Shown piece after piece: positions 43,349 through 55,085 of a stretch of DNA of 64,000 bases. Positions within the stretch are counted from its first letter, which is position 1, and each line of letters opens with the position of its first letter. Origin of the DNA: Symsagittifera roscoffensis (lineage: Eukaryota > Xenacoelomorpha > Acoela > Convolutidae); assembly GCF_963678635.1 (NCBI RefSeq), contig NC_087062.1, positions 38,404,518-38,468,517 on the forward strand. Reading direction: 5' to 3'. The notes under the pieces were generated by a model, which worked only from the letters and a program-made list of their open reading frames with translations, made no database searches and was not told the DNA's origin. The translations under genes and the position numbers were made by a program.

Positions 43349-45958
43349 ATGTCAAGAGGCAGTTTAGGAAACAAACAAACAATTATATTACACAATTGTT
43401 TAATTAACCACGACAATATCGACCTCGTAATCACACCACACAGACAATCAGTAGGATATATAAGAACAAAAAGACAAACACTAAGAAAGAAAATAACTAA
43501 CAAACAAAAACAAATAACTAGGAAAAGATTTTCAAAACGAAGAAACGCAGTCTCAGAATCAGAAACAACCGCAATACAAAGAACTTCACAATTTAAATGA
43601 CTCAATAAACAAAAATCATCAAATTGACAACCAACTATATTTCACTGATTCAGAAACCACGTCACCAGCATCAGTAAAAGTTAAACGAAAAATTAAAAAT
43701 TTTTACACAAACAAAACAATACGTTTGTACAATTGGGATCAATCAATAAGACACATTGAAAACTACACATTAACAGTAATACAACACAAAAGTGATTCGA
43801 AATGAAAAAAACCCAGAAAATTCAGTACTTCCATTTTTAATATCCCCATTAACTGAACCTCGAGGACAGATAGATTTTCGTCAAAATTTATTTGCAAACA
43901 TATTCGAAAAAGGAGAAAGTCTGCGCACAAAAGAGTTTCCCGATGTAAAAATTAAAAGACAACTTCTGGACCACTATCTCAAAGGTATATGTAGTCCCAC
44001 ATCACAATATGGAATCTACACAATAGAAATTAGATCACCAAATGCATTTCATGACAGATATCTCATCCAAACTGATGATGTAGATATTGAATTTTCCAAA
44101 GTGTTTACACAAATAAGAAACATACAACATCAAAACTCACAAAGAGCAAACTCGATATTTACAAATGATGTATTCTCACTCAACTATAGTTATTTATCTA
44201 TATTAGAATTAAATGAACCTCAAGGCAATTCACCTACTCAAATAACTCGACATACAATTGTACGACAGGAAATACACATATTTTCAAAAAATTTTAAAAG
44301 CAATCCGAGAAGATCTAACAAGAAATGAAATAACATAACATGTTAAATACGGTTAACAAAACATTTTAGCATGGTTTATAATCGCTTATTTTAATCACAA
44401 CCTTGATCTTATTAAACAAGCAAGAAAAAATGTTCGACCACAAAATACAGATGAAGAAACTGTATTAGCAGAACAATTAGATTATGTTTGGGACCCTGAA
44501 TGGTCTCATGAATCATTTATTGACATCCCAACAGATATATCAAGTCAAGCAATTAACACAAATTCTATCCACAAAGGTTATGTTAGAGTATATCCACTTA
44601 CAATTGACGCAACACCTCTAAATTATAATTCATTCTTCCCTGAAAGAACAGGAAATAATAGTTTAAATTCTACATTTATAAATAATGATTACTTGAATGG
44701 AACAAGAAATCTTACACAACGTGATATACAAACCCCATCACGTTTTGTAAGCGAAGAAATTGTTGAAAAAATAACAACAACAGAAGCACAACGAAGCATT
44801 TCACCAAGTTTTACAACTCCAAAATTAAAAATTCCAACGTTACAACAAACAGTCATACAATCAACAGTAAAACTCTCTGTTGCAAAAAAATATTCACACA
44901 TAGATTACCAAACTTTTCGACCAGTAGAAAATACCATCATACAAACAACAAACTTCGCATAGAAATAACTTTGCAGATCATAATTACAATTATGTAAATG
45001 GACCAAAAACGACAAAATTTAAAAAAAATACTCAAATATTTGCACAAAGTCAAAATAGACCACAACCGACTTCAAACACAGTAAATTTTCATGATCAACC
45101 ACGATCCTCACAAGAACGAAGAGGAAGACCCATTTTTTCAACAAAATAAAAATAATACAAATAAATATAATACCAAAAATCAACCTCATTATACTGCACA
45201 AAATTATTTTTCATCAGATGGTGAAGAATACTATAATCAAAATCATCAGCGATTTTACTCAAACAAAAGACCTCGTTCTTACAGTATTGAGCAACCAGAA
45301 GATTAAATTTCACCCAAAAAAAAACATTCATAAGAATAATAGTTCAGGAAAACCACTTCCAATTAACTCCATTTACTCTAGACAACAATCACCCTATAAT
45401 ACAAATTATAGAGGACGATCACCATACCAAAGAATTTCACGAAATTTCTCACAAAACAGGTATAGTCGATCACATAGTCGAAATAATCAATATCGAAATA
45501 TTTAATCAAGATCAAATTCAAACCAACCTGAGTTTTCGTTTGATACCAGTTCCCACTCAAATTCTAGGAATAGAAATTATACAAAACAATCGATCCAGAA
45601 ACTCTTGATACAATCGATATAGGAATCATTCCAACGATAGGAATAGAATCTACTCAAACAATCGAAATCCTAGATATCAAAATAATCGATCACGCGATTA
45701 TTCTAACAACAGATCAAAATATAATAGTAATCGTAATAGATCACCTGACATTTCACAGAACAGAAATTCAAGCTATAACAATAGACAAAGGAATTACTCT
45801 CAATCACCACATAGGGAAAACACACGTTATCAAAATTCACCACAAAATTATAGGAGTACTACACTTGAACATCAAAGACAAATAAATCAAGTACAATCAA
45901 CTGAAGAAACTCAACCAGACCCCCCTGGTATTGAAAACAATGAAAGCACAGAATTGCA
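43349..45958 (+). pseudogene. gag, duplicated copy
   Basis: Same order of frames as 47939-50570. The first frame (43349-43600) ends early because of a 31-bp insertion relative to the other copy near 43548. Then come 43792-44328 (178 codons, identical in protein to the second copy), 44390-44962 and the basic Asn/Arg/Ser tail to 45958. Confidence 0.75.
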
Positions 45959-46273
45959 ATCAAATGGGTTGCTCTGAGCTATTCGAAGACTCCCTGACGC
46001 TTCCTTGCTGACCAGAAATCAATTCTGGAATCGAAATGACAGAAGTGAATTACAAGCCGTCAATATCACAAGATTCCTTTGAATGCAGTCACAAAGCCGT
46101 GGTTTCGACCAACTGGTGCCGCTCCATTGTCGTGGCTTTCCATGAAGACTTTCCATGAAAAGAACCCGATGATTCAAAGAAAGTCTTCAAGAAAAAGTAT
46201 CCGATGTTCATCTACGAGCGTCACCAAGAACTCTCCTTGTTTCCCAATGAAGATGAAAAAGTTTTTTGGCAAC

Positions 46274-46652
46274 TGGAACCAGATCTAAACTAGTATTTAT
46301 CATTGATTATTATTATGATATTTTATCTCTATAAAATATTAAATACTAACCAATCATACTCCATCAAACTAACAACCTATTTATTTGTAGAGTGTTGAAA
46401 CTACTTGTAGTTTCAACACAAGAACAATTTGAATTAAACTTAGAATACAGTTGTTCTCATTCTGGAACTAACTCGCGTAAACCGTTCTACACTAGATCTA
46501 TTGAGACCAGGAGATATAAGAGTAAGATTAAGATCGGTATTAGACTAAGAAGTTGCACGAATCTATCCGGCCGAAAAAAAGATAGCGTGACGAGCAGACG
46601 GTGTACCCTATTTGAAATTACTCTATGAGTACAGTACATATTACATAATTCA
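46274..46652 (+). repeat. 5' LTR of the complete element
   Basis: 379 bp, TGGAACC...AATTCA, offset exactly 4592 from the first copy. The first 250 bp align with the 3' LTR at 63381. The TATA-like tataaaatatta at about 46332 is a candidate promoter. The hairpin GTGTTGAAACTAC-tt-GTAGTTTCAACAC lies at 46392-46419. Confidence 0.87.
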
Positions 46653-46654
46653 TC

Positions 46655-46672
46655 TGGTGCGACCAAAAGTCT
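46655..46672 (+). other. Primer-binding site
   Basis: TGGTGCGACCAAAAGTCT begins with TGG, the complement of tRNA CCA, two bases after the LTR end. It would pair with a tRNA 3' end TGGTCGCA-CCA. The tRNA identity is not determined. The duplicate is at 42063-42080. Confidence 0.75.
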
Positions 46673-47938
46673 AAAACAGACCTTAAATAACCTAGAATTA
46701 GACAAAAATTAGATTAGAATTGGACAAATACAACATTTCATAAAAATGTTATATGATAAGAACTTAATAGATATGTCTCTACGTTTCAATAGATCAGATC
46801 CAATATTCCGAACAATACGACAACTACCCGGTATTGGAAGAAGGCGTCGAACAAGAAATGACATACGACTAAGAAGAAAACTAATAATCGATTTCATGAT
46901 AGTACGACAAAAACGAGATTAAACTTTTGTATTTAGAATACTTTCAGCAGTAAATTTAAATTTTCATTTACTGACAGAAAATTTGAAGAATAATCTTCAA
47001 TAACCCTTCATGGCGCTAAACCTATTAATTGTACAATAATGACTGATAAAAACAACACTTGTCGTTTTCCTTAAATCAGCTGTAAATTGAATAACACATT
47101 GAAAAAGTATTTATTCAATATAAAAAAAAAAAAAATTAGTTAGTGTAAATCATAAATTATTAGTATATATAAATCATCTCATGATCCCAGCTTGATCACC
47201 TAAAACATAACAGCAAATTTCAAAAACTAACAATCATCGAAACTAAAAGCCTCTAATTTTAAAACTATCAAGGCTTATCCTTGTTTTCACTTGAATTAAT
47301 CTCATTTAAATAAGAGATCATCAAGGTTTTTCTCGGATCTTTAAATTAATCTAAATCTAAATTTTTAAATTTCTAAATATTTAAAATCTCTGATCATCAA
47401 GGCCTATCCTTGGATCAAATAGAACAATTTTGTTCTCCCCCTCCCAATTTAATCAGTGTCTAACGACATCAAACATCGGTTCACTAACCAACCCTTATCA
47501 AAGACCCAGAATTAACAGAATTTTTTCAACAAAGTAACCATTCTAATTAAGATAAACTGTGAAGAATTTCGGTTACTCATCCTTCACTTGATCCCCTTCC
47601 TCTTAGATGACCCAAGCTAAAACACTTAAACTTAGTACGTTATAAAATAGTTTCTAACGAAATACTCGCGTTCTAATTATACCTGAACCTTGTTGACTGA
47701 TTTAATATTCTCCAACCCTTGATCACAAATCACAACCCCTAAGTAAGATTAGGTAGGTCAATCTTAGCTTAGAATTAGTTACGAGAAAGTACAAATCATT
47801 CTTCGGAATCGATATACGCTTTTCTCTCCAACCCAAATATACGACGCAAAGTAAGCTAACCACAAAAAATCGTAAGAACTAACAGTTTAAGGTATTAAAA
47901 TCACTAATCTAGATTTTGCATCCATCATCCTAAATCTT
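46673..47938 (+). promoter_or_regulatory. Long gag leader with repeated stem-loops
   Basis: A 1.27-kb stretch without a plausible long frame between PBS and gag. It contains tatcaaggcttatccttg (47266-47283), gatcatcaaggtttttctcg and gatcatcaaggcctatcctt (47392-47416), related stem-loops with CAAGG/CCTTG arms. Leaders of retroelements carry packaging and dimerisation signals; a role here is inference. Same elements at 42674-42824 in the duplicated copy. Confidence 0.5.
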
Positions 47939-48364
47939 ATGTCAAGAGGCAGTTTAGGAAACAAACAAACAATTATATTACACAATTGTTTAATTAACCA
48001 CGATAAATTCGACCTCGTAATCACACCACACAGACAATCAGTAGGATATATAAGAACAAAAAGACAAACACTAAGAAAGAAAATAACTAACAAACAAAAA
48101 CAAATAACTAGGAAAAGATTTTCAAAACCGCAATACAAAGAACTTCACAATTTAAATGACTCAATAAACAAAAATCATCAAATTGACAACCAACTATATT
48201 TCACTGATTCAGAAACCACGTCACCAGCATCAGTAAAAGTTAAACGAAAAATTAAAAATTTTTACACAAACAAAACAATACGTTTGTACAATTGGGATCA
48301 ATCAATAAGACACATTGAAAACTACACATTAACAGTAATACAACACAAAAGTGATTCGAAATGA
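47939..48364 (+). CDS. gag: gag N-terminal ORF
   Basis: A 141-codon frame starting MSRGSLGNKQTIILHNCLIN, Lys/Arg/Asn-rich, and overlapping the next frame (48351) by 14 bases in the -1 direction. Position directly after the leader and the basic composition fit matrix/gag. No conserved gag motif is recognised. In the duplicated copy this frame is broken by a 31-bp indel. The overlap may be a decay frameshift or a programmed one. Confidence 0.55.
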   Translation: MSRGSLGNKQTIILHNCLINHDKFDLVITPHRQSVGYIRTKRQTLRKKITNKQKQITRKRFSKPQYKELHNLNDSINKNHQIDNQLYFTDSETTSPASVKVKRKIKNFYTNKTIRLYNWDQSIRHIENYTLTVIQHKSDSK

Positions 48365-48887
48365 AAAAAACCCAGAAAATTCAGTACTTCCATTTTTAAT
48401 ATCCCCATTAACTGAACCTCGAGGACAGATAGATTTTCGTCAAAATTTATTTGCAAACATATTCGAAAAAGGAGAAAGTCTGCGCACAAAAGAGTTTCCC
48501 GATGTAAAAATTAAAAGACAACTTCTGGACCACTATCTCAAAGGTATATGTAGTCCCACATCACAATATGGAATCTACACAATAGAAATTAGATCACCAA
48601 ATGCATTTCATGACAGATATCTCATCCAAACTGATGATGTAGATATTGAATTTTCCAAAGTGTTTACACAAATAAGAAACATACAACATCAAAACTCACA
48701 AAGAGCAAACTCGATATTTACAAATGATGTATTCTCACTCAACTATAGTTATTTATCTATATTAGAATTAAATGAACCTCAAGGCAATTCACCTACTCAA
48801 ATAACTCGACATACAATTGTACGACAGGAAATACACATATTTTCAAAAAATTTTAAAAGCAATCCGAGAAGATCTAACAAGAAATGA
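48351..48887 (+). CDS. gag: gag central ORF
   Basis: 178 codons: LPFLISPLTEPRGQIDFRQN, then LLDHYLKGICSPTSQYGIYT and NAFHDRYLIQTDDVDIEFSK. It is likely the capsid region by position, and it is kept intact and identical in protein in both tandem copies. No known capsid signature such as MHR is seen. Confidence 0.55.
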   Translation: MIRNEKNPENSVLPFLISPLTEPRGQIDFRQNLFANIFEKGESLRTKEFPDVKIKRQLLDHYLKGICSPTSQYGIYTIEIRSPNAFHDRYLIQTDDVDIEFSKVFTQIRNIQHQNSQRANSIFTNDVFSLNYSYLSILELNEPQGNSPTQITRHTIVRQEIHIFSKNFKSNPRRSNKK

Positions 48888-48949
48888 AATAACATAACAT
48901 GTTAAATACGGTTAACAAAACATTTTAGCATGGTTTATAATCGCTTATT

Positions 48950-49521
48950 TTAATCACAACCTTGATCTTATTAAACAAGCAAGAAAAAATGTTCGACCAC
49001 AAAATACAGATGAAGAAACTGTATTAGCAGAACAATTAGATTATGTTTGGGACCCTGAATGGTCTCATGAATCATTTATTGACATCCCAACAGATATATC
49101 AAGTCAAGCAATTAACACAAATTCTATCCACAAAGGTTATGTTAGAGTATATCCACTTACAATTGACGCAACACCTATAAATTATAATTCATTCTTCCCT
49201 GAAAGAACAGGAAATAATAGTTTAAATTCTACATTTATAAATAATGATTACTTGAATGGAACAAGAAATCTTACACAACGTGATATACAAACCCCATCAC
49301 GTTTTGTAAGCGAAGAAATTGTTGAAAAAATAACAACAACAGAAGCACAACGAAGCATTTCACCAAATTTTACAACTCCAAAATTAAAAATTCCAACGTT
49401 ACAACAAACAGTCATACAATCAACAGTAAAACTCTCTGTTGCAAAAAAATATTCACACATAGATTACCAAACGTTTCGACCAGTAGAAAATACCATCATA
49501 CAAACAACAAACTTCGCATAG
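48950..49521 (+). pseudogene. gag: gag, third frame
   Basis: Continues in another frame (KNVRPQNTDEETVLAEQLDY, SFIDIPTDISSQAINTNS, to TFRPVENTIIQTTNFA) and ends in TAG. About 60 bp between the previous stop and this frame has no coding frame. Asn/Thr/Ser-rich with predicted helices near the start. Confidence 0.5.
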
Positions 49522-50570
49522 AAATAACTTTGCAGATCATAATTACAATTATGTAAATGGACCAAAAACGACAAAATTTAAAAAAATACTCAAATATTTG
49601 CACAAAGTCAAAATAGACCACAACCGACTTCAAACACAGTAAATTTTCATGATCAACCACGATCCTCACAAGAACGAAGAGGAAGACCCATTTTTTCAAC
49701 AAAATAAAAATAATACAAATAAATATAATACCAAAAATCAACCTCATTATACTGCACAAAATTATTTTTCATCAGATGGTGAAGAATACTATAATCAAAA
49801 TCATCAGCGATTTTACTCAAACAAAAGACCTCGTTCTTACAGTATTGAGCAACCAGAAGATTAAATTTCACCCAAAAAAAAACATTCATAAGAATAATAG
49901 TTCAGGAAAACCACTTCCAATTAACTCCATTTACTCTAGACAACAATCACCCTATAATACAAATTATAGAGGACGATCACCATACCAAAGAATTTCACGA
50001 AATTTCTCACAAAACAGGTATAGTCGATCACATAGTCGAAATAGTCAATATCGAAATATTTAATCAAGATCAAATTCAAACCAACCTGAGTTTTCGTTTG
50101 ATACCAGTTCCCACTCAAATTCTAGGAATAGAAATTATACAAAACAATCGATCCAGAAACTCTTGATACAATCGATATAGGAATCATTCCAACGATAGGA
50201 ATAGAATCTACTCAAACAATCGAAATCCTAGATATCAAAATAATCGATCACGCGATTATTCTAACAACAGATCAAAATATAATAGTAATCGTAATAGATC
50301 ACCTGACATTTCACAGAACAGAAATTCAAGCTATAACAATAGACAAAGGAATTACTCTCAATCACCACATAGGGAAAACACACGTTATCAAAATTCACCA
50401 CAAAATTATAAGAGTACTACACTTGAACATCAAAGACAAATAAATCAAGTACAATCAACTGAAGAAACTCAACCAGACCCCCCTGGTATTGAAAACAATG
50501 AAAGCACAGAATTGCAATTAAATCACATAAATTGCGAATCCACAGACAGCGAAAGTGACACAGAGAACTA
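49522..50570 (+). pseudogene. gag: gag C-terminal basic Asn/Arg/Ser-rich tail
   Basis: Coding signal moves among all three frames. The final open part reads RDYSNNRSKYNSNRNRSPDI, SSYNNRQRNYSQSPHREN and ends in NCESTDSESDTEN-stop (about 50570). An iterated Asn-Arg-Ser nucleocapsid-like region without Cys-His knuckles would bind RNA by charge. The tandem duplication ends 52 bases before the stop. Confidence 0.55.
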
Positions 50571-50859
50571 AATTTCATTTAATATAATAAACGTTAAAAA
50601 TGACTATGAACCTATTATATATGAACAACCGATATAATCTCACAAATATCAAAACCATGACCAATTTCGTTTGAACTATTATACAAGACCAGTATCAAAT
50701 AGCACAACAAAAAAAATAGAAAAAATAGTACAATAAATAACGGAAGAAAAACCCACAGAATGCTCAAGCTCAAATAACATTTATCAAAACATACCTAAAG
50801 AACCACAGGTACAAAAGGAAAAAATATGGACAATCCCACTTCTTTAAGAAAGTCCAAAA

Positions 50860-51780
50860 TCCAAACAATTGCAAACACCAGACCTTGAAATAGATTTTTT
50901 ATTAGATTCTGGAGCAGAATCAATTATTTTAAACATTCTCACTTGGAATGAAATAAGAATTCTATCTACCCCAAAAACTAATACCCTTAAACACAACAAG
51001 CAGAACAAGCAACCGAGCAAGGATCAACCTTAATAAATTATGAATAAATCCAACTTTTCCTTGTCCCCACTCGATCAATGGAACAAAACAATTTCATGAG
51101 CAAACGATTTAAACAAACCTTCCACATCACTGATATAAAACATAATATCATTGGAATTCCATTTAATACTAAGTATATATCAACAATAAATATCTCAAAA
51201 AGTAGAATTCATATAAGAGATAAATACACAAGAATGAAAAACACAGCTTTGACTTTTTATCAAAGAATAAACAAACAACCACCGTTTTTCTCTAAACTTT
51301 ACCCAATACGCAATCAGGGACGGAAACACTTGAAACCACTATCAGGAAATGTGTATAACTTTTCAGTCAAACAAGTTCACCAATATGATAAAAAACAGAA
51401 TAAGCAACATCTCTTTATGTCTGACCTTAATTTCAGACCAGTTCATAAATTTTCCGAGTAAAAATTTCATCTATCAAATGCATGAAAAACTCAAACTCCG
51501 ATAAGATTTCTCTACACATTTATAACAATTCTCCATATTAAAAAACCTTACCTCTAGGACTCTTAGATTATTGTCAAACTAACGCAACTATCTCTCTCAC
51601 AAAAGAAACAGCGTATAGAGTAAATAATATTTTACAACTATTAGTTATATTTCAATCAACAATTCTTGGCAAAGAATTGTCAATTAATCATATTTTAAGC
51701 AATGAAAAACGAAATACAGATTGTTTCACAAAAACATCCTATTTTAAACCAATATTTCAAATATAAAATACACGGAAGAA
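50860..51780 (+). pseudogene. pol: Aspartic protease and spacer
   Basis: The active-site signature FLLDSGAESIILN lies at about 50896-50934 (Asp-Ser-Gly at 50905). The frame stops near 51030. After 51078 the reading continues (FHITDIKHNIIGIPFNTKYI), where IIGIPF fits the C-terminal ILG-like flap-end of retropepsins. Further sequence to 51461 (HLFMSDLNFRPVHKFSE) links to RT. Stops occur at 51461 and 51540. Confidence 0.65.
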
Positions 51781-51798
51781 CAACAAAAATTTCAAACA

Positions 51799-52690
51799 AT
51801 GTTTAATTTTCAACACTCTCAGATAACACAAAAAGTATTCGAACGATTAGCTGAGTTATTAAAATACCCAAAAATTTACGCAACATCAAAACTTGATGTT
51901 GGAAAATTAAATTCACCATTACATTTAGCCCTTAAACCTGACGCAGTTTTCAAAAAACAACGAGCAAGTAAAGTCCCAATGCAATTGCAAGATAAAGTTA
52001 ACCGATTACTTGAAATACTAGAGCAATATGAAATCATCTCTCCAGTAAAAAAAAGAGGAACAACCAAAAGGTATCACATTCATAAACCCCGTTATCATTT
52101 TAGCAAAAGGAGAATCATTAAAAACCGTTCTAGATACCTCAATTCACTCATTGATGAATCTAAATGTAATTGGCCTATTGAATTAATACAAGTAAATCTC
52201 ACAAAAATCAACGGTAAATATTTCACAACAGCAGATATGAATAGTGCATCTAATCAAATGCCATTGATTACATTTGCATTCACGACGATTAACACAATTC
52301 GTTATTGGAAATCACTTTTTCAGCATTTATGAGTAAAGTTTTCAGACCTTTAATACTCAATAAAAATGCAATCACATACTTAGACGATGTTTTTATGCAA
52401 TCACAAACAAAAGACGAAATGTTCATTGTCTTAGAAAAATATCATCAAATATTACTACAAGAAAACTTGAAAGCAGCCCCAGATAAATCGCACTTTTTTC
52501 TAACTCGAATAAAATTCCTTGGACATATTAGAGAAAGAAACACTATAACTCCATTAAAATCTCGCATAGATGCAATCCAAAAACTCCAACCACCTTCAAA
52601 TGAAAGGAAAATACAAAAATTTCTTGGAATGTTTAACTTCTTAAGTAAATACGTATACAAAATGCAAATTAAACTTAAGACCATTCTATA
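51799..52690 (+). pseudogene. pol: Reverse transcriptase
   Basis: Fingers and palm motifs: PLHLALKPDAVFKKQRASKV, LLEILEQYEIISPV, motif A TTADMNSASNQM (Asp codon at 52234), then a frameshift with probable deletion before SAFMSKVF. Catalytic YLDD lies at 52377-52388, and the thumb has ITPLKSRIDAIQKLQPPSNE and FLGMFNFLSKYV. The part between motif A and YLDD is much shorter than in gypsy RTs. A one-base shift lies before RYLNSLIDES. The enzyme cannot be made from this copy. Confidence 0.85.
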
Positions 52691-53215
52691 ACATCCTTAG
52701 ACAACAAAATAATTTCGAAGACGCTTTGAAGAAATAAAAACTCTACTCACTGAACAATTATCAAACACTATTCCAGATCCCAATCAACCATTTTATGCCA
52801 TATGCGACGCCTCAAACTTTGGCATCGGCGCAGCATTATTACAATCTCACAATGGAACAAATAAAATGAACCTCATTTCCGCAAACTTTAGGCTATTCAC
52901 ACAAGCTGAACTTAGACTCTCTACTTTTATGAGAGAATGCACAGCCATAATGTATATACTCACAGAAAATGAATTCTTGAAACTTGGATCTAAACATCCA
53001 ACAGTTCTACTTACAGATCATAAACCAATAATCTTTCTTTTTACACAAAAATCAAACCCAAACCATAGAGTTTACAGATTTCCACTAATTTTAATGAAAT
53101 TTCCAAACTTGCATATAGTTTGAACAGCAGGAAAAAACCTCGCATTACCCGATAGTCTCAGTAGAAATACACCACCTGAATTATTAACCAAAATACCAAC
53201 TAACAACTAAAATAC
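52691..53215 (+). pseudogene. pol: RNase H
   Basis: Contains DPNQPFYAICDASNFGIGAA (first catalytic Asp), LSTFMRECTAIMYILTE (catalytic Glu) and VLLTDHKPIIFLF (TDH) in order, as in Ty3/gypsy RNase H. A TGA replaces the conserved Trp codon just before TAGKN (53121-53123). The first 50 bp are in a different frame from the thumb. Confidence 0.82.
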
Positions 53216-53650
53216 AACAAAATATAAAATTTTTCTTGCAAAAGATGAAACATCGCCAAGATTACAATGCAAACATGCAGTAAAAATTTATATAGACCAA
53301 TCACAAATAACTAATCTACAACATTTTCCACTATACCTAGATCGTCAAAATAATCATTACGAAATAGATTTATTAGAAAAATCTACATTCAAACCGATAC
53401 CATACTCCTCATGGATAAAAAACAACACACAGCAAAAACCAGTCAAACAAAAACTATATAAAAAAGATTTATTCCTTTTAATAGAAAAAGAAAATCTCAC
53501 TGATAATATCAATTTATCAGGCCTACCAAATAATGATTCAAAACATACAATCAACCATGTTTTTAACCTTCATGACTCACTAGATACGATACCTCTATCA
53601 AAATTAGAAATTGAAAACATTTTTCAAACAAAAACAGAAAAAACAACACT
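53216..53650 (+). pseudogene. pol: Spacer between RNase H and integrase
   Basis: Open in one frame for most of its length (VKIYIDQSQITNLQHFPLYL, LFLLIEKENLTDNINLSGL) and ending in a TAA at 53652. A linker of about 140 residues at this place is longer than in most gypsy polyproteins. No domain recognised. Confidence 0.5.
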
Positions 53651-53654
53651 CTAA

Positions 53655-55085
53655 TTGTTACAAAAACATCAAAATTTTGACCCAGTCATCAGACAACTAA
53701 AATCTTGGTACAAGTATAAAACCAAGCCACTTAAAGTCGATACTACCATACTAGGAAGCAAAACCCTTCTTAGATATTTCAGAAAGTTTAACAACACCAC
53801 TATCAATGAAAACATCGATATCCTAGAATACCAAACAACTGATATCAAAGTACCATGCTTACCCTTAAGCATGATGCTTATAGCTTTTCATACTTCCCAC
53901 TCCTTACACACTAAAGGACACTCAGGAGCAGAAAAAACATACTCAATCTTTATATAAAACTTTTATTTCCCAAATGCACCAATTTGAATAAAAGTATTAT
54001 GCAACAATTGCATAACATGTCATTTAAACAAACCATACCCAAACCAAAATCAAATCGCAGAAAAACAAGATTTTAAGGCACAAAGTTTATATTTTAATCA
54101 CAAAATTTCTTTTGATACAAAAGGACCAATATCACCATCCCCAGAGGGAAACTCATAAATAAAGGTAATAGTAGATGCAATCACACACTACGTAGCACTT
54201 AACCCAGTACCTCATTGTAATGCTTATTATGCATATACAACACTTTATGAACACTAGATAGCAAAATTCGGTTTACCCGAAATCCTTGTCACAGACAATT
54301 GCACTGAATTTATAAACAACGTAATCATTACACTATGCCACTTATATAACATTGAACACAAACCACGTATATCTTACGCACCGTGGACTAATAGATTAGT
54401 CGAAGGCATGAACCGTTCACTACAAGAATATCTTAGATGTATCATTAACGGAAATGACACACGATATACTGAATGGTCAACAGATGTAATTTATAAGTAA
54501 TGTATAAGTAACAGATGACTATCTTAGAATTTACAAATATCAATAACCTTAAGACTTTCACCCTACGAAATGGTTTTCAACCAAAAATTACGGAAACCGA
54601 TAAGGTTCACAGCAAACTCTTCAAAAATTGCACAAGGTTGTTGCCAACCCACTAAAGAATCAATATATTACAATCTACCACTACATACCCACGATGCAGA
54701 TCATTTTCATCATCCACAAATTTTAAAATTAGCTTCCGGTACACACACCAAATGGATTTTATACAGAGACAAAAAACACCACGAAATTTACCAGAAAAAT
54801 TTTTACAAAGACAAAAAATTATTTCTCAAATAAATTTCAGATTTACCTCAGCTACAAATTTAAAAATTAAAACATAAGTTTTAATTCCAAATTTTACAAC
54901 ACAAAAAGGAATTTCTGAAAAGTTACAACCACTCAGAAAAGGACCGTATCAATTAAATGATAAATACACTGATGTAACATACAAACACAAAGCAAAAAAA
55001 AATCGTTCAACATCGAAACAATCTTTTACTTTATTACCCGAACGAGTACGCACTTTGAGATCTTACTCAGTTATACTCTTTTACA
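53655..55085 (+). pseudogene. pol: Integrase with GPY/F module
   Basis: The zinc-binding part has HTSHSLHTKGHSGAEKTY and CNNCITC. The catalytic core has FDTKGPISP (Asp about 54112), ILVTDNCTEF (Asp about 54294; the usual Gly after Asn is Cys) and RLVEGMNRSL (Glu about 54402). The C-terminal LQPLRKGPYQL (54941) is the GPY/F motif. There are at least six in-frame stops, including TGA and TAG at Trp positions (53985, 54255), and shifts near 54490. Confidence 0.85.

Larger units (their letters stand above)
41682..45960 (+). mobile_element. Duplicated 5' part of the retroelement (LTR to gag)
   Basis: Solo 5' segment created by tandem duplication, ending inside gag, directly followed by flank plus the LTR of the complete copy. 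It carries the same stops as the downstream copy, so it arose after decay had begun. Confidence 0.9.
41369..50518. repeat. Tandem duplication of 4592-bp unit
   Basis: 41369-45960 is repeated at 45961-50518 (4558 bp in the second copy). The unit holds 313 bp of the flanking ORF, the 5' LTR, the leader and nearly all of gag. At the junction, ...ttgcaat is joined to caaatgggt...; the outer borders are gaaaat|caaatggg and gcaat|taaatcac, leaving AAT microhomology. The copies differ by scattered substitutions, a 31-bp indel in gag and a 2-bp change in an A-run. Confidence 0.95.

Noticed and set aside
41682-45960. Two independent retroelement insertions side by side
   Set aside because: The duplicated unit includes non-element flank and lacks a second 3' LTR, so it is one insertion followed by tandem duplication.
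49496-49889. Minus-strand hydrophobic ORFs over gag
   Set aside because: Antisense of A-rich gag gives Phe/Ile/Val-rich frames by composition alone; they also occur in the duplicated copy.
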